58,907 nt of DNA, taken from an uncultured Lachnospiraceae bacterium (GTDB taxonomy: Bacteria; Bacillota; Clostridia; Lachnospirales; Lachnospiraceae). This document shows positions 1 through 7,778 of this stretch, piece after piece (the stretch's first letter is position 1; every line of letters starts with the position of its first letter). The notes under the pieces are model-generated. The model ran no database searches, was not told where the DNA came from, and saw nothing but the letters and a program-made list of their open reading frames with translations. Location: the NCBI GenBank assembly GCA_910584205.1, contig CAJUAA010000027.1:1-58907 (forward strand), in the 5' to 3' direction. A program made the translations under genes and the position numbers.

Positions 1-52
1 TCCCGGTTTTGTACATCTGGTGTGTATTCTGATCTGGCTGATGTGACTGAAT

Positions 53-283
53 ATGCATTATTCAACACGTCCTAACTATAATGATGGGCACAGGAAGAAT
101 TTCTTTTGTGTGTCAGTCAATTTATTAAAGCTTTCGGAGATACAGGAAGCAGTAAAGCAGATACAATCCAATGACGGATTGTCCTCACTGCCATTTAAGG
201 AACAATGCCTGTATGTGGCAGAGGTATTTCAAAAGATTGCTGATAGAAGAGATATAAAATTGAAACTTTTCAGGAAAAAGTAA
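53..283 (+). CDS. Orphan small protein, possibly a gene remnant
   Basis: 76 codons from ATG, in a frame that is closed by TGA only two codons upstream (44-46). I do not recognise the protein. Residues 25-60 look like ordinary charged helical sequence (SEIQEAVKQIQSND), and the C-terminus is basic. No ribosome site precedes the ATG. The next thing downstream is a broken MATE exporter tail, so this stretch looks like eroded DNA, and the ORF may be a leftover C-terminus rather than a working gene. Confidence 0.3.
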   Translation: MHYSTRPNYNDGHRKNFFCVSVNLLKLSEIQEAVKQIQSNDGLSSLPFKEQCLYVAEVFQKIADRRDIKLKLFRKK

Positions 284-300
284 GGTGCTGAAGGGGATAA

Positions 301-489
301 AGCGGCACCGGGGAAGGATATGTTTTTAAGGGGTTTTGGAAAAAGATGAAAGCGGTCCTGGGGCTTACCGGATTAGTCTGGGCGCAGCCGGTGGCCGACA
401 TCCTTTCCATACTGCTTGCCGCTGTATTGTATGTCAGCACATACCAAAAGTTAAGCGCAGAGAAAACCGGCGCGGCAAAGGAAGCATAG
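301..489 (+). pseudogene. C-terminal remnant of a MATE-family multidrug exporter
   Basis: Reading from just after a TAA at 298-300 to TAG at 487-489 gives a peptide containing GLTGLVWAQPVADILSILLA and a polar tail. In MATE/NorM/MepA exporters the last helix carries the pattern G-L-x-G-[IV]-W-x-A-Q-P-x-A-D, which matches. Only the final ~60 residues are present, with no start and no upstream transmembrane helices in the window, so the gene is truncated. An ATG at 346 could start a short peptide, but nothing suggests it is used. The assignment rests on one motif plus hydrophobicity. Confidence 0.55.
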
Positions 490-535
490 AAAGCAAGAAG
501 CAGCAAAGGACACGCCGGGTTCGAGTACCGGATAA

Positions 536-574
536 AATCCCGGAAATGCCGATAAAATGGGCGTTTCCGGGATT
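536..574. terminator. Long stem-loop, terminator-like
   Basis: Arms AATCCCGGAAATGC (536-549) and GCGTTTCCGGGATT (561-574) pair over 14 positions with one G-U. No clear U-run follows on either strand. It lies between the MATE remnant and the convergent NERD gene, so it may end transcription from one side. Confidence 0.4.
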
Positions 575-666
575 GCTGTATGCCTGCCGGCTCTAATTAT
601 TCAAGTCAATAGAAAGTTTGCGAAGCGGATATACTCTGCTCAACAGCGCCCTGGCTGTCTCTGTGT

Positions 667-1659
667 TTAGATACCGTCTTTGGAGAACAGTTCTCCGATC
701 TTGGAAAAAAATCCTTTTTCCTTCTGCTGTATTTTCTTATCCAGTACCCGGATGTCATATTCGAGGATCCGGAGCCGTCTTGTGGCGTCTTCCATTTCTT
801 TTTTCAATCCTGCCAGGCAGTATTCCGTCAGCTCTTCCATATAATCTCTGTCTACGCAGAGGGGATAAAGGCGATTCTGCTGTTTCCTTTTCTTCAGCCG
901 CGAGCAGATGTCTTCCATTTCTTTTCTGTTCAGATTTGCCGTATATTTTTCTTTTTTGAATACCTCGTATTCCAGCCGGTTGATATAACAGACCGGCACT
1001 TCCCGGAAATGGTCTTTTACATTGGAACGGTCGTTGGCCCAGAGGATGATGGGGTATACCTTCAGTTTTTTCTTCATCTGCGGCTGCTTTTTGTAAATAT
1101 CCTCCAGGTAGCGGCTCAGGGAGTTGGTGTGCCGCCGGATCTGTTCGATAAGGTTTTCCGAATGGGCGCCGCTTTTCAGGATGCCTTTTTCGGATATGGT
1201 GCCGTTGTTCCGCTTGTTTTTCACTTCTACGGAAAAAATACCGGTGGGTGCAATGATGACCAGGTCATGTTCGATGTCCAGGTTGTCATACTTCAGCCTC
1301 AGATTCTGCAGGCACAGAACCCGGCTGCCCAGAAGTTTCATGGCTTCCGCCGCCCGCTCTTCCCCTTTCTGTCCGAATTCCAGTCCCCGGTTGGAATCCT
1401 GGATGGCGCGGGTGCTTCGGCGGAATTCTTCCGGAAGCCCGTCCACATCCACCTCGTATTTTTTCAGCAGATGCAGAAGGCCGGAGTACTGCTTTCGGGC
1501 CTGTGCATTGTCATATCTGCTTTCTTCCAGCAGATGGAGGCCGCGGATATAGTCTTTTCTTTTTTTGATTTCCCTGATGATACCGGCAAGCGTCTCTTTT
1601 TCCTTTTCTGCTTCGCCTGCCAGCAGGAATCGTTCTTCACTTAATCTGTTGATATCCAT
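667..1659 (-). CDS. NERD (nuclease-related) domain protein
   Basis: 330-residue soluble protein. The N-terminal ~90 residues are predicted coiled coil, rich in E, K and R. The NERD fold follows: GQKGEE (~95-100), then IEHDLVIIAPTG and FSVEVKNK, which place the D and E-x-K residues of a PD-(D/E)xK-like centre around residues 130-150. A second helical, basic region closes the protein. NERD domains are seen in DNA-processing or signalling proteins, but the substrate is unknown. I start at the ATG encoding MDINRL because AAAAGGA lies five bases before it; an ATG five codons upstream (1674) has no site. It is transcribed alone, convergent with the remnant region. Confidence 0.8.
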   Translation of the reverse strand: MDINRLSEERFLLAGEAEKEKETLAGIIREIKKRKDYIRGLHLLEESRYDNAQARKQYSGLLHLLKKYEVDVDGLPEEFRRSTRAIQDSNRGLEFGQKGEERAAEAMKLLGSRVLCLQNLRLKYDNLDIEHDLVIIAPTGIFSVEVKNKRNNGTISEKGILKSGAHSENLIEQIRRHTNSLSRYLEDIYKKQPQMKKKLKVYPIILWANDRSNVKDHFREVPVCYINRLEYEVFKKEKYTANLNRKEMEDICSRLKKRKQQNRLYPLCVDRDYMEELTEYCLAGLKKEMEDATRRLRILEYDIRVLDKKIQQKEKGFFSKIGELFSKDGI

Positions 1660-1690
1660 ATAGTTCCTTTTCATAATGATTGCTGTGGAT

Positions 1691-1740
1691 GCTTTCTTTC
1701 TGAAAGAAAGCCCTGTGGGGAGTTCCCGGCGGAACTCCCC
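1691..1740. repeat. Two adjacent stem-loops between divergent genes
   Basis: First: GCTTTCTTTC (1691-1700) and GAAAGAAAGC (1702-1711), a perfect 10-bp inverted repeat with one central base. Second: GGGGAGTTCC (1717-1726) and GGAACTCCCC (1731-1740) around CGGC. They lie upstream of both the NERD gene (minus) and ktrB (plus). In an NERD transcript they would form a structured leader; equally they may insulate the two promoters. Confidence 0.5.
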
Positions 1741-1845
1741 CCTGTATTCTCTATCATAACATTATTTTTCCAAAACAGGTAGTAGGAATTTGCAAGTATT
1801 GCAGAATTCTTGAAAAAAATCTTTTCGGGCTTCTGTCCGGCGGGG

Positions 1846-1874
1846 TAGACAGAAGAAAAAGTGCATACTATAAT
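1846..1874 (+). promoter_or_regulatory. SigmaA-type promoter for ktrB
   Basis: TAGACA (1846-1851), 17-bp spacer, TATAAT (1869-1874). It sits 45 bases before the chosen ktrB start and is the only strong promoter in the divergent gap on this strand. Confidence 0.8.
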
Positions 1875-1918
1875 AGAACCATTCAGACACCACAGTGTGT
1901 CCAGAAATGAGGTTTTTT

Positions 1919-3262
1919 ATGTTTGCAAAAATACGGAATCGTCTGACCCGTACGCAGTGGATCGCGGTGGGATTTCTAATTATCATACTGTGCGGAACGG
2001 GGCTTCTCATGCTCCCTGTATCCAGCCGGACGCCCGGAGGCACCGCCTTTCTGCCTGCGCTCTTTACGGCGACCAGCGCTACCTGCGTGACCGGGCTTGT
2101 GGTGGTGGACACCTATCAGCACTGGAGCCTGGTGGGCCAGTTGATTATTCTGCTTATGATCCAGGTGGGAGGCCTTGGCTTTGTGACCATCGGCGTCACC
2201 ATCCTGCTCATGATGGGGAAAAAGATCGGACTTGCGGACCGGGGCCTCCTGAAGGACAGCGTCAATACGCTGGAGATCGGCGGGATCGTGCGTCTGGCAA
2301 AATTGATTGTCAAAGGGACGATTCTCGTGGAGGGGACGGGGGCGGTCCTGCTTGCCCTTCGGTTCGTGCCGGAGTTCGGGCTGCTGGAAGGCGTGTACTA
2401 TGGGATCTTTCATTCCGTCTCGGCCTTCTGCAATGCCGGCTTTGACTTGATGGGGCGTTTCGGGGAATATTCTTCCCTGGTGCGCTATGCGGACGACTGG
2501 CTGGTCAATGTGACGGTCATGGCGCTGATCCTCATCGGCGGCCTTGGTTTTGTGGTGTGGCGGGATCTGTACGAGAAGAGGCTGCAGTTCCGGAGATACA
2601 CGCTTCATTCCAAGATGGTCCTGACGGCGCTTCTGGTGCTGGTAGCGGTACCGGTGCCTTTGTTCTGGATTCTGGAGAGGAACGGAGTCCTGGCGGGCAT
2701 GAGCGGCCATGGACAGTTTTTGAGCGCGTGTTTTGCAGCGGTCACACCACGTACAGCCGGCTTTAATACAACGGACGTGGCGGCCATGGGGGATGCGGGC
2801 AAACTGCTCACTCTGGTGCTGATGCTGATCGGGGGGAACCCGGGCTCCACGGCCGGGGGCGTCAAGACGACCACCATCATGGTCCTTCTGTTTTATATTG
2901 TGTCCATGATCCAGCACCGGGACGGGGTAAATGTATACGGACGCCGGTTGGAGGACGGTCTGATTGAGAAAGCAGCCATCGTATTTACCCTGACTCTGAC
3001 CCTGGCGGTGACTGCGTCATTCCTGATCTGCGCGGTGGATCAGCTTCCGCTGACGGATGTGCTGCTGGAGACATTTTCCGCGGTGGATACGGTGGGGATG
3101 AGTACCGGAATCACAAGGCAGACGGGGACATTCTCCAGAATCCTTCTGATTCTGCTCATGTACTGCGGAAGGATCGGAAGCCTGTCCTTTGCCCTTGCCT
3201 TTACGGATAAAAAACAGAAATCCGGGCTGCGCCAGCCCATGGCGCGCATCAATATCGGCTGA
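1919..3262 (+). CDS. ktrB: KtrB/TrkH-type potassium channel subunit
   Basis: 447-residue integral membrane protein that forms the K+ path of a Ktr uptake system. Four pore repeats are visible, each with a selectivity-filter turn: TSATCVTGL, SVSAFCNAG, TPRTAGFNT and DTVGMSTG. GGNPGSTAGGVKTTT matches the gating-loop region of KtrB. Length is normal for KtrB and shorter than E. coli TrkH. I chose ATG 1919 because GAGG (1909-1912) lies six bases before it; upstream GTG 1895 and ATG 1907 are in frame but less well placed. The regulatory subunit gene follows after 44 bases, so the two form an operon. Confidence 0.92.
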   Translation: MFAKIRNRLTRTQWIAVGFLIIILCGTGLLMLPVSSRTPGGTAFLPALFTATSATCVTGLVVVDTYQHWSLVGQLIILLMIQVGGLGFVTIGVTILLMMGKKIGLADRGLLKDSVNTLEIGGIVRLAKLIVKGTILVEGTGAVLLALRFVPEFGLLEGVYYGIFHSVSAFCNAGFDLMGRFGEYSSLVRYADDWLVNVTVMALILIGGLGFVVWRDLYEKRLQFRRYTLHSKMVLTALLVLVAVPVPLFWILERNGVLAGMSGHGQFLSACFAAVTPRTAGFNTTDVAAMGDAGKLLTLVLMLIGGNPGSTAGGVKTTTIMVLLFYIVSMIQHRDGVNVYGRRLEDGLIEKAAIVFTLTLTLAVTASFLICAVDQLPLTDVLLETFSAVDTVGMSTGITRQTGTFSRILLILLMYCGRIGSLSFALAFTDKKQKSGLRQPMARINIG

Positions 3263-3306
3263 GTCCCGGAGAGGGAAGCCGAAGAACAGTTACAGGAGGA
3301 ACAGTT

Positions 3307-3954
3307 ATGAAATCGTTTATGATCATCGGAATGGGCAGATTCGGACACTACCTGTGCAGGGAGCTGTCGGCGCTTGGCAATGAGATTCTGGCTGTGGACA
3401 TGGTGGAGGAACAACTGGAGCCGTGTCTTTCTCTGGTCACCAGCGCGCAGATCGGCGACTGCACCCGACAGGAGGTGCTGCAGGAGCTGGGAGTCAGAAA
3501 TTTTGACGCTTGCTTTGTATGTATTGGTACCAATTTTCAGAACAGTCTGGAGATCACAAGCCTGCTGAAAGAAATGGGTGCGAAAAAGGTGGTCAGCCGT
3601 GCCAGCACGGATGTGCAGGCGAAATTTCTTCTGCGGAACGGGGCGGACGAAGTGGTCTATCCGGAGCGGGACATTGCGGAACGGATCGCCAAAAAATCCA
3701 GCGCCAACCACGTCTTTGACTTTGTGGATCTGGGGGCTTACGGGATTTACGAGGTGCTTCCCCTGAAAAGCTGGGTGGGGAAGAGCATCAGGGAACTGAA
3801 TGTGCGCGTCAGTTACAACATCAGTATTTTGGGCATCCGCGGAAAAGACGGCTCCCTGGTCATGCCGGATGCAGAATACTGTTTCCACGAAGACGATCAC
3901 ATGATGGTTATGGGCAGCGACGCAGATCTGGCGCGTTTTGTCAGAAAGCTGTAG
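3307..3954 (+). CDS. ktrA: KtrA/TrkA-type regulatory subunit (RCK)
   Basis: 215 residues. The N-terminal Rossmann domain has GMGRFG (8-13) and an acidic residue ending strand 2 (AVDM), as for NAD(H)/ATP binding in RCK-N. The C-terminal half is an RCK-C (TrkA-C) domain with the usual GKSIRELNV entry. Cytoplasmic rings of this protein open KtrB in response to nucleotides. AGGAGG lies directly upstream (3294-3299). A single RCK unit, as in KtrA, separates it from the doubled TrkA of enterobacteria. Confidence 0.92.
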   Translation: MKSFMIIGMGRFGHYLCRELSALGNEILAVDMVEEQLEPCLSLVTSAQIGDCTRQEVLQELGVRNFDACFVCIGTNFQNSLEITSLLKEMGAKKVVSRASTDVQAKFLLRNGADEVVYPERDIAERIAKKSSANHVFDFVDLGAYGIYEVLPLKSWVGKSIRELNVRVSYNISILGIRGKDGSLVMPDAEYCFHEDDHMMVMGSDADLARFVRKL

Positions 3955-4018
3955 GTCCTGCCTCGGACCGCCGGTCAGAAAGCTGCAGGGCATGCCGGCG
4001 TTTCACCGGATCGGCCGG

Positions 4019-4237
4019 TCAGGTAGTCAGATCCAGAAGTTCTGCCTGCTTCAGGAGAAACCGGTACCGCATCTGTACGGCTTTCAGTTCGTAGATTGAG
4101 CAGTCGATGAGATCCGGGTCCACTACATTTTCAAAATTAGAGTATGCGCAGTCCAGGGCATATTTGGTCTTTCGGATGTCCTCCATAAGCTGCTGTCTGC
4201 GGGGATCGGTACCAGCATTGGATTCTGTGCGTTTCAT
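4019..4237 (-). CDS. yaaL: YaaL-like DUF2508 protein
   Basis: 72 residues, helical and soluble. The core ALDCAYSNFENVVDPDLID followed by YELKAVQMRYRFLLKQ is the DUF2508 signature. In Bacillus subtilis yaaL lies between recR and bofA; here it sits back to back with bofA but far from recR (20 kb). I take the second ATG, eight bases after AGGAAGGA, as start; the first (4243) is too close to that site. Function unknown. Confidence 0.75.
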   Translation of the reverse strand: MKRTESNAGTDPRRQQLMEDIRKTKYALDCAYSNFENVVDPDLIDCSIYELKAVQMRYRFLLKQAELLDLTT

Positions 4238-4365
4238 CTGCATCTTCCTTCCTGTTTTTGGGAATCAGTTATTATCAGTATAGTCGCCCATTGGAAAATT
4301 TATACGGGAACTGGAATATTTTTCAATGGTTTTCATATAGTGAAGCAGAGAGGAAGGTGTCAGAT

Positions 4366-4638
4366 ATGGAAAAACAGGCGGGAGTACTGGTGATCGCGGG
4401 AGCCTGTCTCCTGGTGCTTTTTATGGTGACGGTGAAAAGCAGGCTGGAGGTCTTTCTGAATTTCTGCCTGCGCGCGGTCATGGGAGGGATCGCCATCTAT
4501 GGGATCAACCTTCTGCTGGGATCCTGGGGAATCTCCTGTGCGGTGGGGATCAATCTGTGGAGCCTTCTGACCTCCGGCCTTCTTGGCTTCAGCGGGGTCT
4601 TTCTGCTGTACGCGGTGGCGGCGTTCGGTTTTTTGTGA
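4366..4638 (+). CDS. bofA: BofA-like inhibitor of pro-sigma-K processing
   Basis: 90 residues, very hydrophobic, with two to three membrane spans. The end (GIxLWSLLTSGLLGFSGVFLLYAVAAF) follows the BofA pattern of a G-I-N-x-x-[ST]-x-x-x-x-x-x-L-G-x-P/S-G-[IV] segment. In B. subtilis BofA holds the SpoIVFB protease inactive in the forespore outer membrane during sporulation. ATG 4366 has AGGAAGG eight bases upstream; a longer frame back to 4258 lacks such a site. Its presence suggests an endospore former. Confidence 0.8.
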   Translation: MEKQAGVLVIAGACLLVLFMVTVKSRLEVFLNFCLRAVMGGIAIYGINLLLGSWGISCAVGINLWSLLTSGLLGFSGVFLLYAVAAFGFL

Positions 4639-4675
4639 TATATCTCTAAAAATTGTGAACAAACTGTAACAGGCA

Positions 4676-4704
4676 TTTACATTTCAATTCAGATTCTCTA
4701 TAAT
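4676..4704 (+). promoter_or_regulatory. Promoter of the Tad pilus operon
   Basis: TTTACA (4676-4681), 17-bp spacer, TATAAT (4699-4704). The predicted transcript begins near 4711, leaving a ~120-nt leader before tadZ in which I recognise no riboswitch. Confidence 0.75.
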
Positions 4705-4829
4705 GAATCATGTGATAAACGTTTATCTAAAAGGTGGCATTCGCCATGGGCTCAATGTAGTTTCTGAGTCAGATTCCATTAAAAAATTGCAGCATGAAGA
4801 AACCGGATCTTGTGTTGCGGGAGGTTATC

Positions 4830-5828
4830 GTGAAAAACACAAGATTGTGGATTGCGGATCTGGAGGTATCCTATGCGGATGCGTTCAGAGAGTACGTCAA
4901 TCTGAAAAAAAGCCATTTATTTCAGGTAAGAATGTGTACTGAAAAGGAACAGCTCCAAAAAGCGCTGGCCGAGGAAGAGATCGAAATCCTGCTGATATCA
5001 GCAAAATGGTATGAAGAGGTCAAAGACTTCATCCGGAATGAATGCGTGATTCTTCTGTCCGAGGGCAGCCTTCCGAAGGAGCTGGGCAGGTATCCGGCTG
5101 TGTACAAGTATCAGTCCGTGGACAACATTCTCCGGGAGATCATGTACTACTATTCCGATCAGAACGGGGAAGAAGAGTATTACGCGGGGATACACAGGGA
5201 AAACCGGGTGATCGGGGTATATGCTCCATCGGACGGAATCAGGAAAAACAAGTTCGCCCTGACACTGGGGCAGATCCTCGCAGAAGAACGGAGTGTTTTA
5301 TATCTGAATCTGGAAGAGTGTTCCGGACTTTCTGAGATTCTGGGCGGAAATCACTGGAACTTGTCGGATTTAATATACTATCTTAGACAGCAAAAAACAT
5401 CGTTTCTGTATCGTCTGAACAGCATGGTTAAAAAGCTGGATCGATTGGACTATATCCCTCCCTGCGAATCTTATACGGATTTTCGGCAGATCACTGCGGA
5501 AGAATGGCAGCGTCTGCTCCATCTGATACGTACACAGAGTACATATGATGTAATCATACTGGATTTTGGCAATATTACGGGCCACGAGATCGAACTGCTG
5601 AGGCAGTGCAGCGGCATCTACGTACCGATCCGGCAGGATATGATATCCCAGGGCAGAATTGCGCAGTGGGAGAGGTACATCCAGATATCAGACGGAATGG
5701 ATGTGCTGGAAAAACTCCAGAAGCTGGAGGTGCCGGGATGCGGCGACGGACCGTACAGCGAGGAAGATCTTCTTGTGCTGCAGCAGCAGGAACTGGGATG
5801 TTACATCCGGGGACTGCTGAAGGAATAG
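4830..5828 (+). CDS. tadZ: TadZ/CpaE-like pilus localisation ATPase, degenerate P-loop
   Basis: 332 residues. The first ~120 resemble the receiver-like N-domain of TadZ/CpaE; the rest is the MinD/ParA-like ATPase fold. The deviant Walker A expected as KGGxGKT reads SDGIRKNKF (residue ~132), so the catalytic lysine and Thr are not in place, while TYDVIILDFGN keeps the strand of Walker B. TadZ positions the Tad machine at a pole and can work without hydrolysis. I prefer GTG 4830 because GGGAGG sits five bases upstream; ATG 4794 is in frame but has no ribosome site. First gene of the pilus operon; the next follows after eight bases. Confidence 0.75.
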   Translation: MKNTRLWIADLEVSYADAFREYVNLKKSHLFQVRMCTEKEQLQKALAEEEIEILLISAKWYEEVKDFIRNECVILLSEGSLPKELGRYPAVYKYQSVDNILREIMYYYSDQNGEEEYYAGIHRENRVIGVYAPSDGIRKNKFALTLGQILAEERSVLYLNLEECSGLSEILGGNHWNLSDLIYYLRQQKTSFLYRLNSMVKKLDRLDYIPPCESYTDFRQITAEEWQRLLHLIRTQSTYDVIILDFGNITGHEIELLRQCSGIYVPIRQDMISQGRIAQWERYIQISDGMDVLEKLQKLEVPGCGDGPYSEEDLLVLQQQELGCYIRGLLKE

Positions 5829-5836
5829 GAGGTACC

Positions 5837-7087
5837 ATGGAACATGGATCAGCGGATTCCGGAAGATTTGAGGAACTGAAGGAACGGATACTGGAGCAGG
5901 TGGATCTGAGCCGGGAAGTGCCGGATGATGAGATGCGGGACCTGATCGACGAGGTGGTGCTTGCCAGCGGGAGAGAAAACTATCTGCCGCTGAACGAAAA
6001 GTGCCGGTTGAAGAAGGAACTGTTTCATGCGCTCCGGAAGATGGACGTTCTGCAGGAACTTCTGGATGAACCGGGAGTGACGGAGATCATGGTCAACGGC
6101 ATGGACGGCATCTTTCTGGAACGGGATGGAAAGCTGATGCGCTGGGAGAAGAATTTTTACTCCCGGGAGCGGATACTGGATATCATTCAGCAGATGACGG
6201 GCGCCTGCAACCGGGTGGTCAATGAATCTCAGCCCATCGTGGACGCGCGGCTGGAGAACGGAGACCGGGTGCATGTGGTCCTTCCTCCCATAGCGGTGAA
6301 CGGGCCGATCATCACGATACGACGATTTCCTGAAACGCCCATGACCATGGACAGGCTGCTCCGGATGGACAGCCTGTCGGAGGAAGAAGCATTTTTCCTG
6401 AAAGATGCAGTCCGGTCCGGATATTCCATTCTGATCGCGGGCGGCACCGGCTCCGGCAAGACGACTTTCCTGAACGCGCTCTCCGAATATATTCCGGAGG
6501 ATGAGCGGGTGGTGGTCATCGAGGATACGGCGGAACTTCAGATTCAGAATGTACACAATCTGGTGCGTCTGGAAACCCGTTCGTCGGGGACGGAGGACTG
6601 CCGGGAGATTACGATCCGGGATCTGATCCGGGCGAGCCTGCGCATGAGGCCGACCAGGATTATTGTCGGGGAAGTGCGCGGTGCGGAGACTTTCGAGCTT
6701 CTGACCTGTCTGAATACGGGCCATGACGGAAGCTTCTGCACCTGCCATGCCAACAGCACCCAGGATACCATCGGGCGTCTGGAAACCATGGTGCTTATGG
6801 GGATGGAACTGCCCCTGCAGGCCATACGGAGGCAGATTGCCTCCGGCATTGACCTGATCGTTTATCTTGGAAGGCTGCGGGATAAGAGCCGCAGGCTTCT
6901 GGAAATCACGGAAGTGACCGGTATGGAAGGGGATCAGGTGGCGTTAAACCCACTGTTTCTCTTCCGGGAGACCGGTGAGGTATCCGGCAGGATCTGCGGG
7001 ATACAGGAAAGGACAGGAGAGATGAAGAACATTGAAAAGTTTCAGCATGCCGGAATTGCGGCGGATCAAAAAGGAGCAGATCCTTGA
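5837..7087 (+). CDS. cpaF: TadA/CpaF secretion ATPase of the Tad pilus
   Basis: 416-residue GspE/VirB11-family hexameric ATPase that powers pilus assembly at the cytoplasmic membrane face. It shows the CpaF N-domain (EPGVTEIMVNG), Walker A GGTGSGKTT (~203-211), an Asp box VVVIEDTAEL, Walker B-like RPTRIIVGEVRG and the His box CHANS. Length is usual for CpaF. ATG 5837 follows AGGAGG by four bases. The end overlaps the start of tadB by 56 bases. Confidence 0.93.
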   Translation: MEHGSADSGRFEELKERILEQVDLSREVPDDEMRDLIDEVVLASGRENYLPLNEKCRLKKELFHALRKMDVLQELLDEPGVTEIMVNGMDGIFLERDGKLMRWEKNFYSRERILDIIQQMTGACNRVVNESQPIVDARLENGDRVHVVLPPIAVNGPIITIRRFPETPMTMDRLLRMDSLSEEEAFFLKDAVRSGYSILIAGGTGSGKTTFLNALSEYIPEDERVVVIEDTAELQIQNVHNLVRLETRSSGTEDCREITIRDLIRASLRMRPTRIIVGEVRGAETFELLTCLNTGHDGSFCTCHANSTQDTIGRLETMVLMGMELPLQAIRRQIASGIDLIVYLGRLRDKSRRLLEITEVTGMEGDQVALNPLFLFRETGEVSGRICGIQERTGEMKNIEKFQHAGIAADQKGADP

Positions 7088-7778
7088 TCTTGGAAAAGGA
7101 CTGTTTCTGATCCTGCTCTTTGCGTGGCTGTTCTATGATTCGTTTCTGGCGGTCCCGCTTCTTGCTCCTCTTCTTCTGGTCTGGTGCCGGGAATGCGCGG
7201 CGTCCAGAAAAGAGAAAGAGGAAGAGCGGTTTCAGAGGATGTTTCGGGAATGGATCCTGCTCTTATCTTCGTCCCTGTCAGCCGGCTATTCTGTGGAAAA
7301 CGCCATGGGGCAGTCGTATCGGGAACTTGTGATGATGTTCCCGGGCGGCGGGGCCATGGCGGACGAACTGCGGGACATGCTGGCGAAGCTTGACAACAAT
7401 CAGCGTCCGGAGCAGCTTCTCCGGGAATTTGCCGGGAGGCACGCCTCGGATGAGGTGGAGAGCTTTGTGGAGGTATTCTGTACTGCGCGCGGAAGCGGGG
7501 GCAGTCTGAATGCAGTCATCAGGAACACGGCAGGCCAGATGGCGGAGATCATGGATACCAGAAGAGAGATCGGGACGATTCTTGCCTCAAAGGTATACGA
7601 GCAGAAGATCATGATGGCCATGCCGTCAGCCGTTCTTCTGTATGTGAGGATCGGATCAGGAGAATTCCTGAAAGGGCTTTACCATAACACGGCGGGCGTG
7701 CTGGTGTCCAGCGTATGCCTGGGGATTTATCTGTCGGCCTGCCTGCTTGGAAAGAGGATGGTGCGGTTTGAAATATAA
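7032..7778 (+). CDS. tadB: TadB-like pilus inner-membrane platform protein
   Basis: 248 residues with a type II secretion F (T2SSF) domain: an N-terminal pair of membrane spans (~20-55), a cytoplasmic four-helix unit (LLSSSLSAGYSVENAM, then ARGSGG) and a C-terminal span. Together with TadC it forms the platform on which the ATPase acts. The start is uncertain: TTG 7032 has GGAGAG upstream at a long spacing, and ATG 7047 has none. It overlaps cpaF upstream and tadC downstream, typical of translational coupling. Confidence 0.85.
   Translation: MKSFSMPELRRIKKEQILDLGKGLFLILLFAWLFYDSFLAVPLLAPLLLVWCRECAASRKEKEEERFQRMFREWILLLSSSLSAGYSVENAMGQSYRELVMMFPGGGAMADELRDMLAKLDNNQRPEQLLREFAGRHASDEVESFVEVFCTARGSGGSLNAVIRNTAGQMAEIMDTRREIGTILASKVYEQKIMMAMPSAVLLYVRIGSGEFLKGLYHNTAGVLVSSVCLGIYLSACLLGKRMVRFEI

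Noticed and set aside
336..596. 86-codon plus-strand ORF over the MATE remnant
   Set aside because: Arg/Lys-rich with no motif; the exporter-like peptide is in another frame of the same DNA.
4705..4829. Possible riboswitch (e.g. cyclic di-GMP) in the Tad operon leader
   Set aside because: A cyclic-di-GMP switch would make sense for pili, but I find neither the conserved GEMM core nor a terminator in the ~120 nt.
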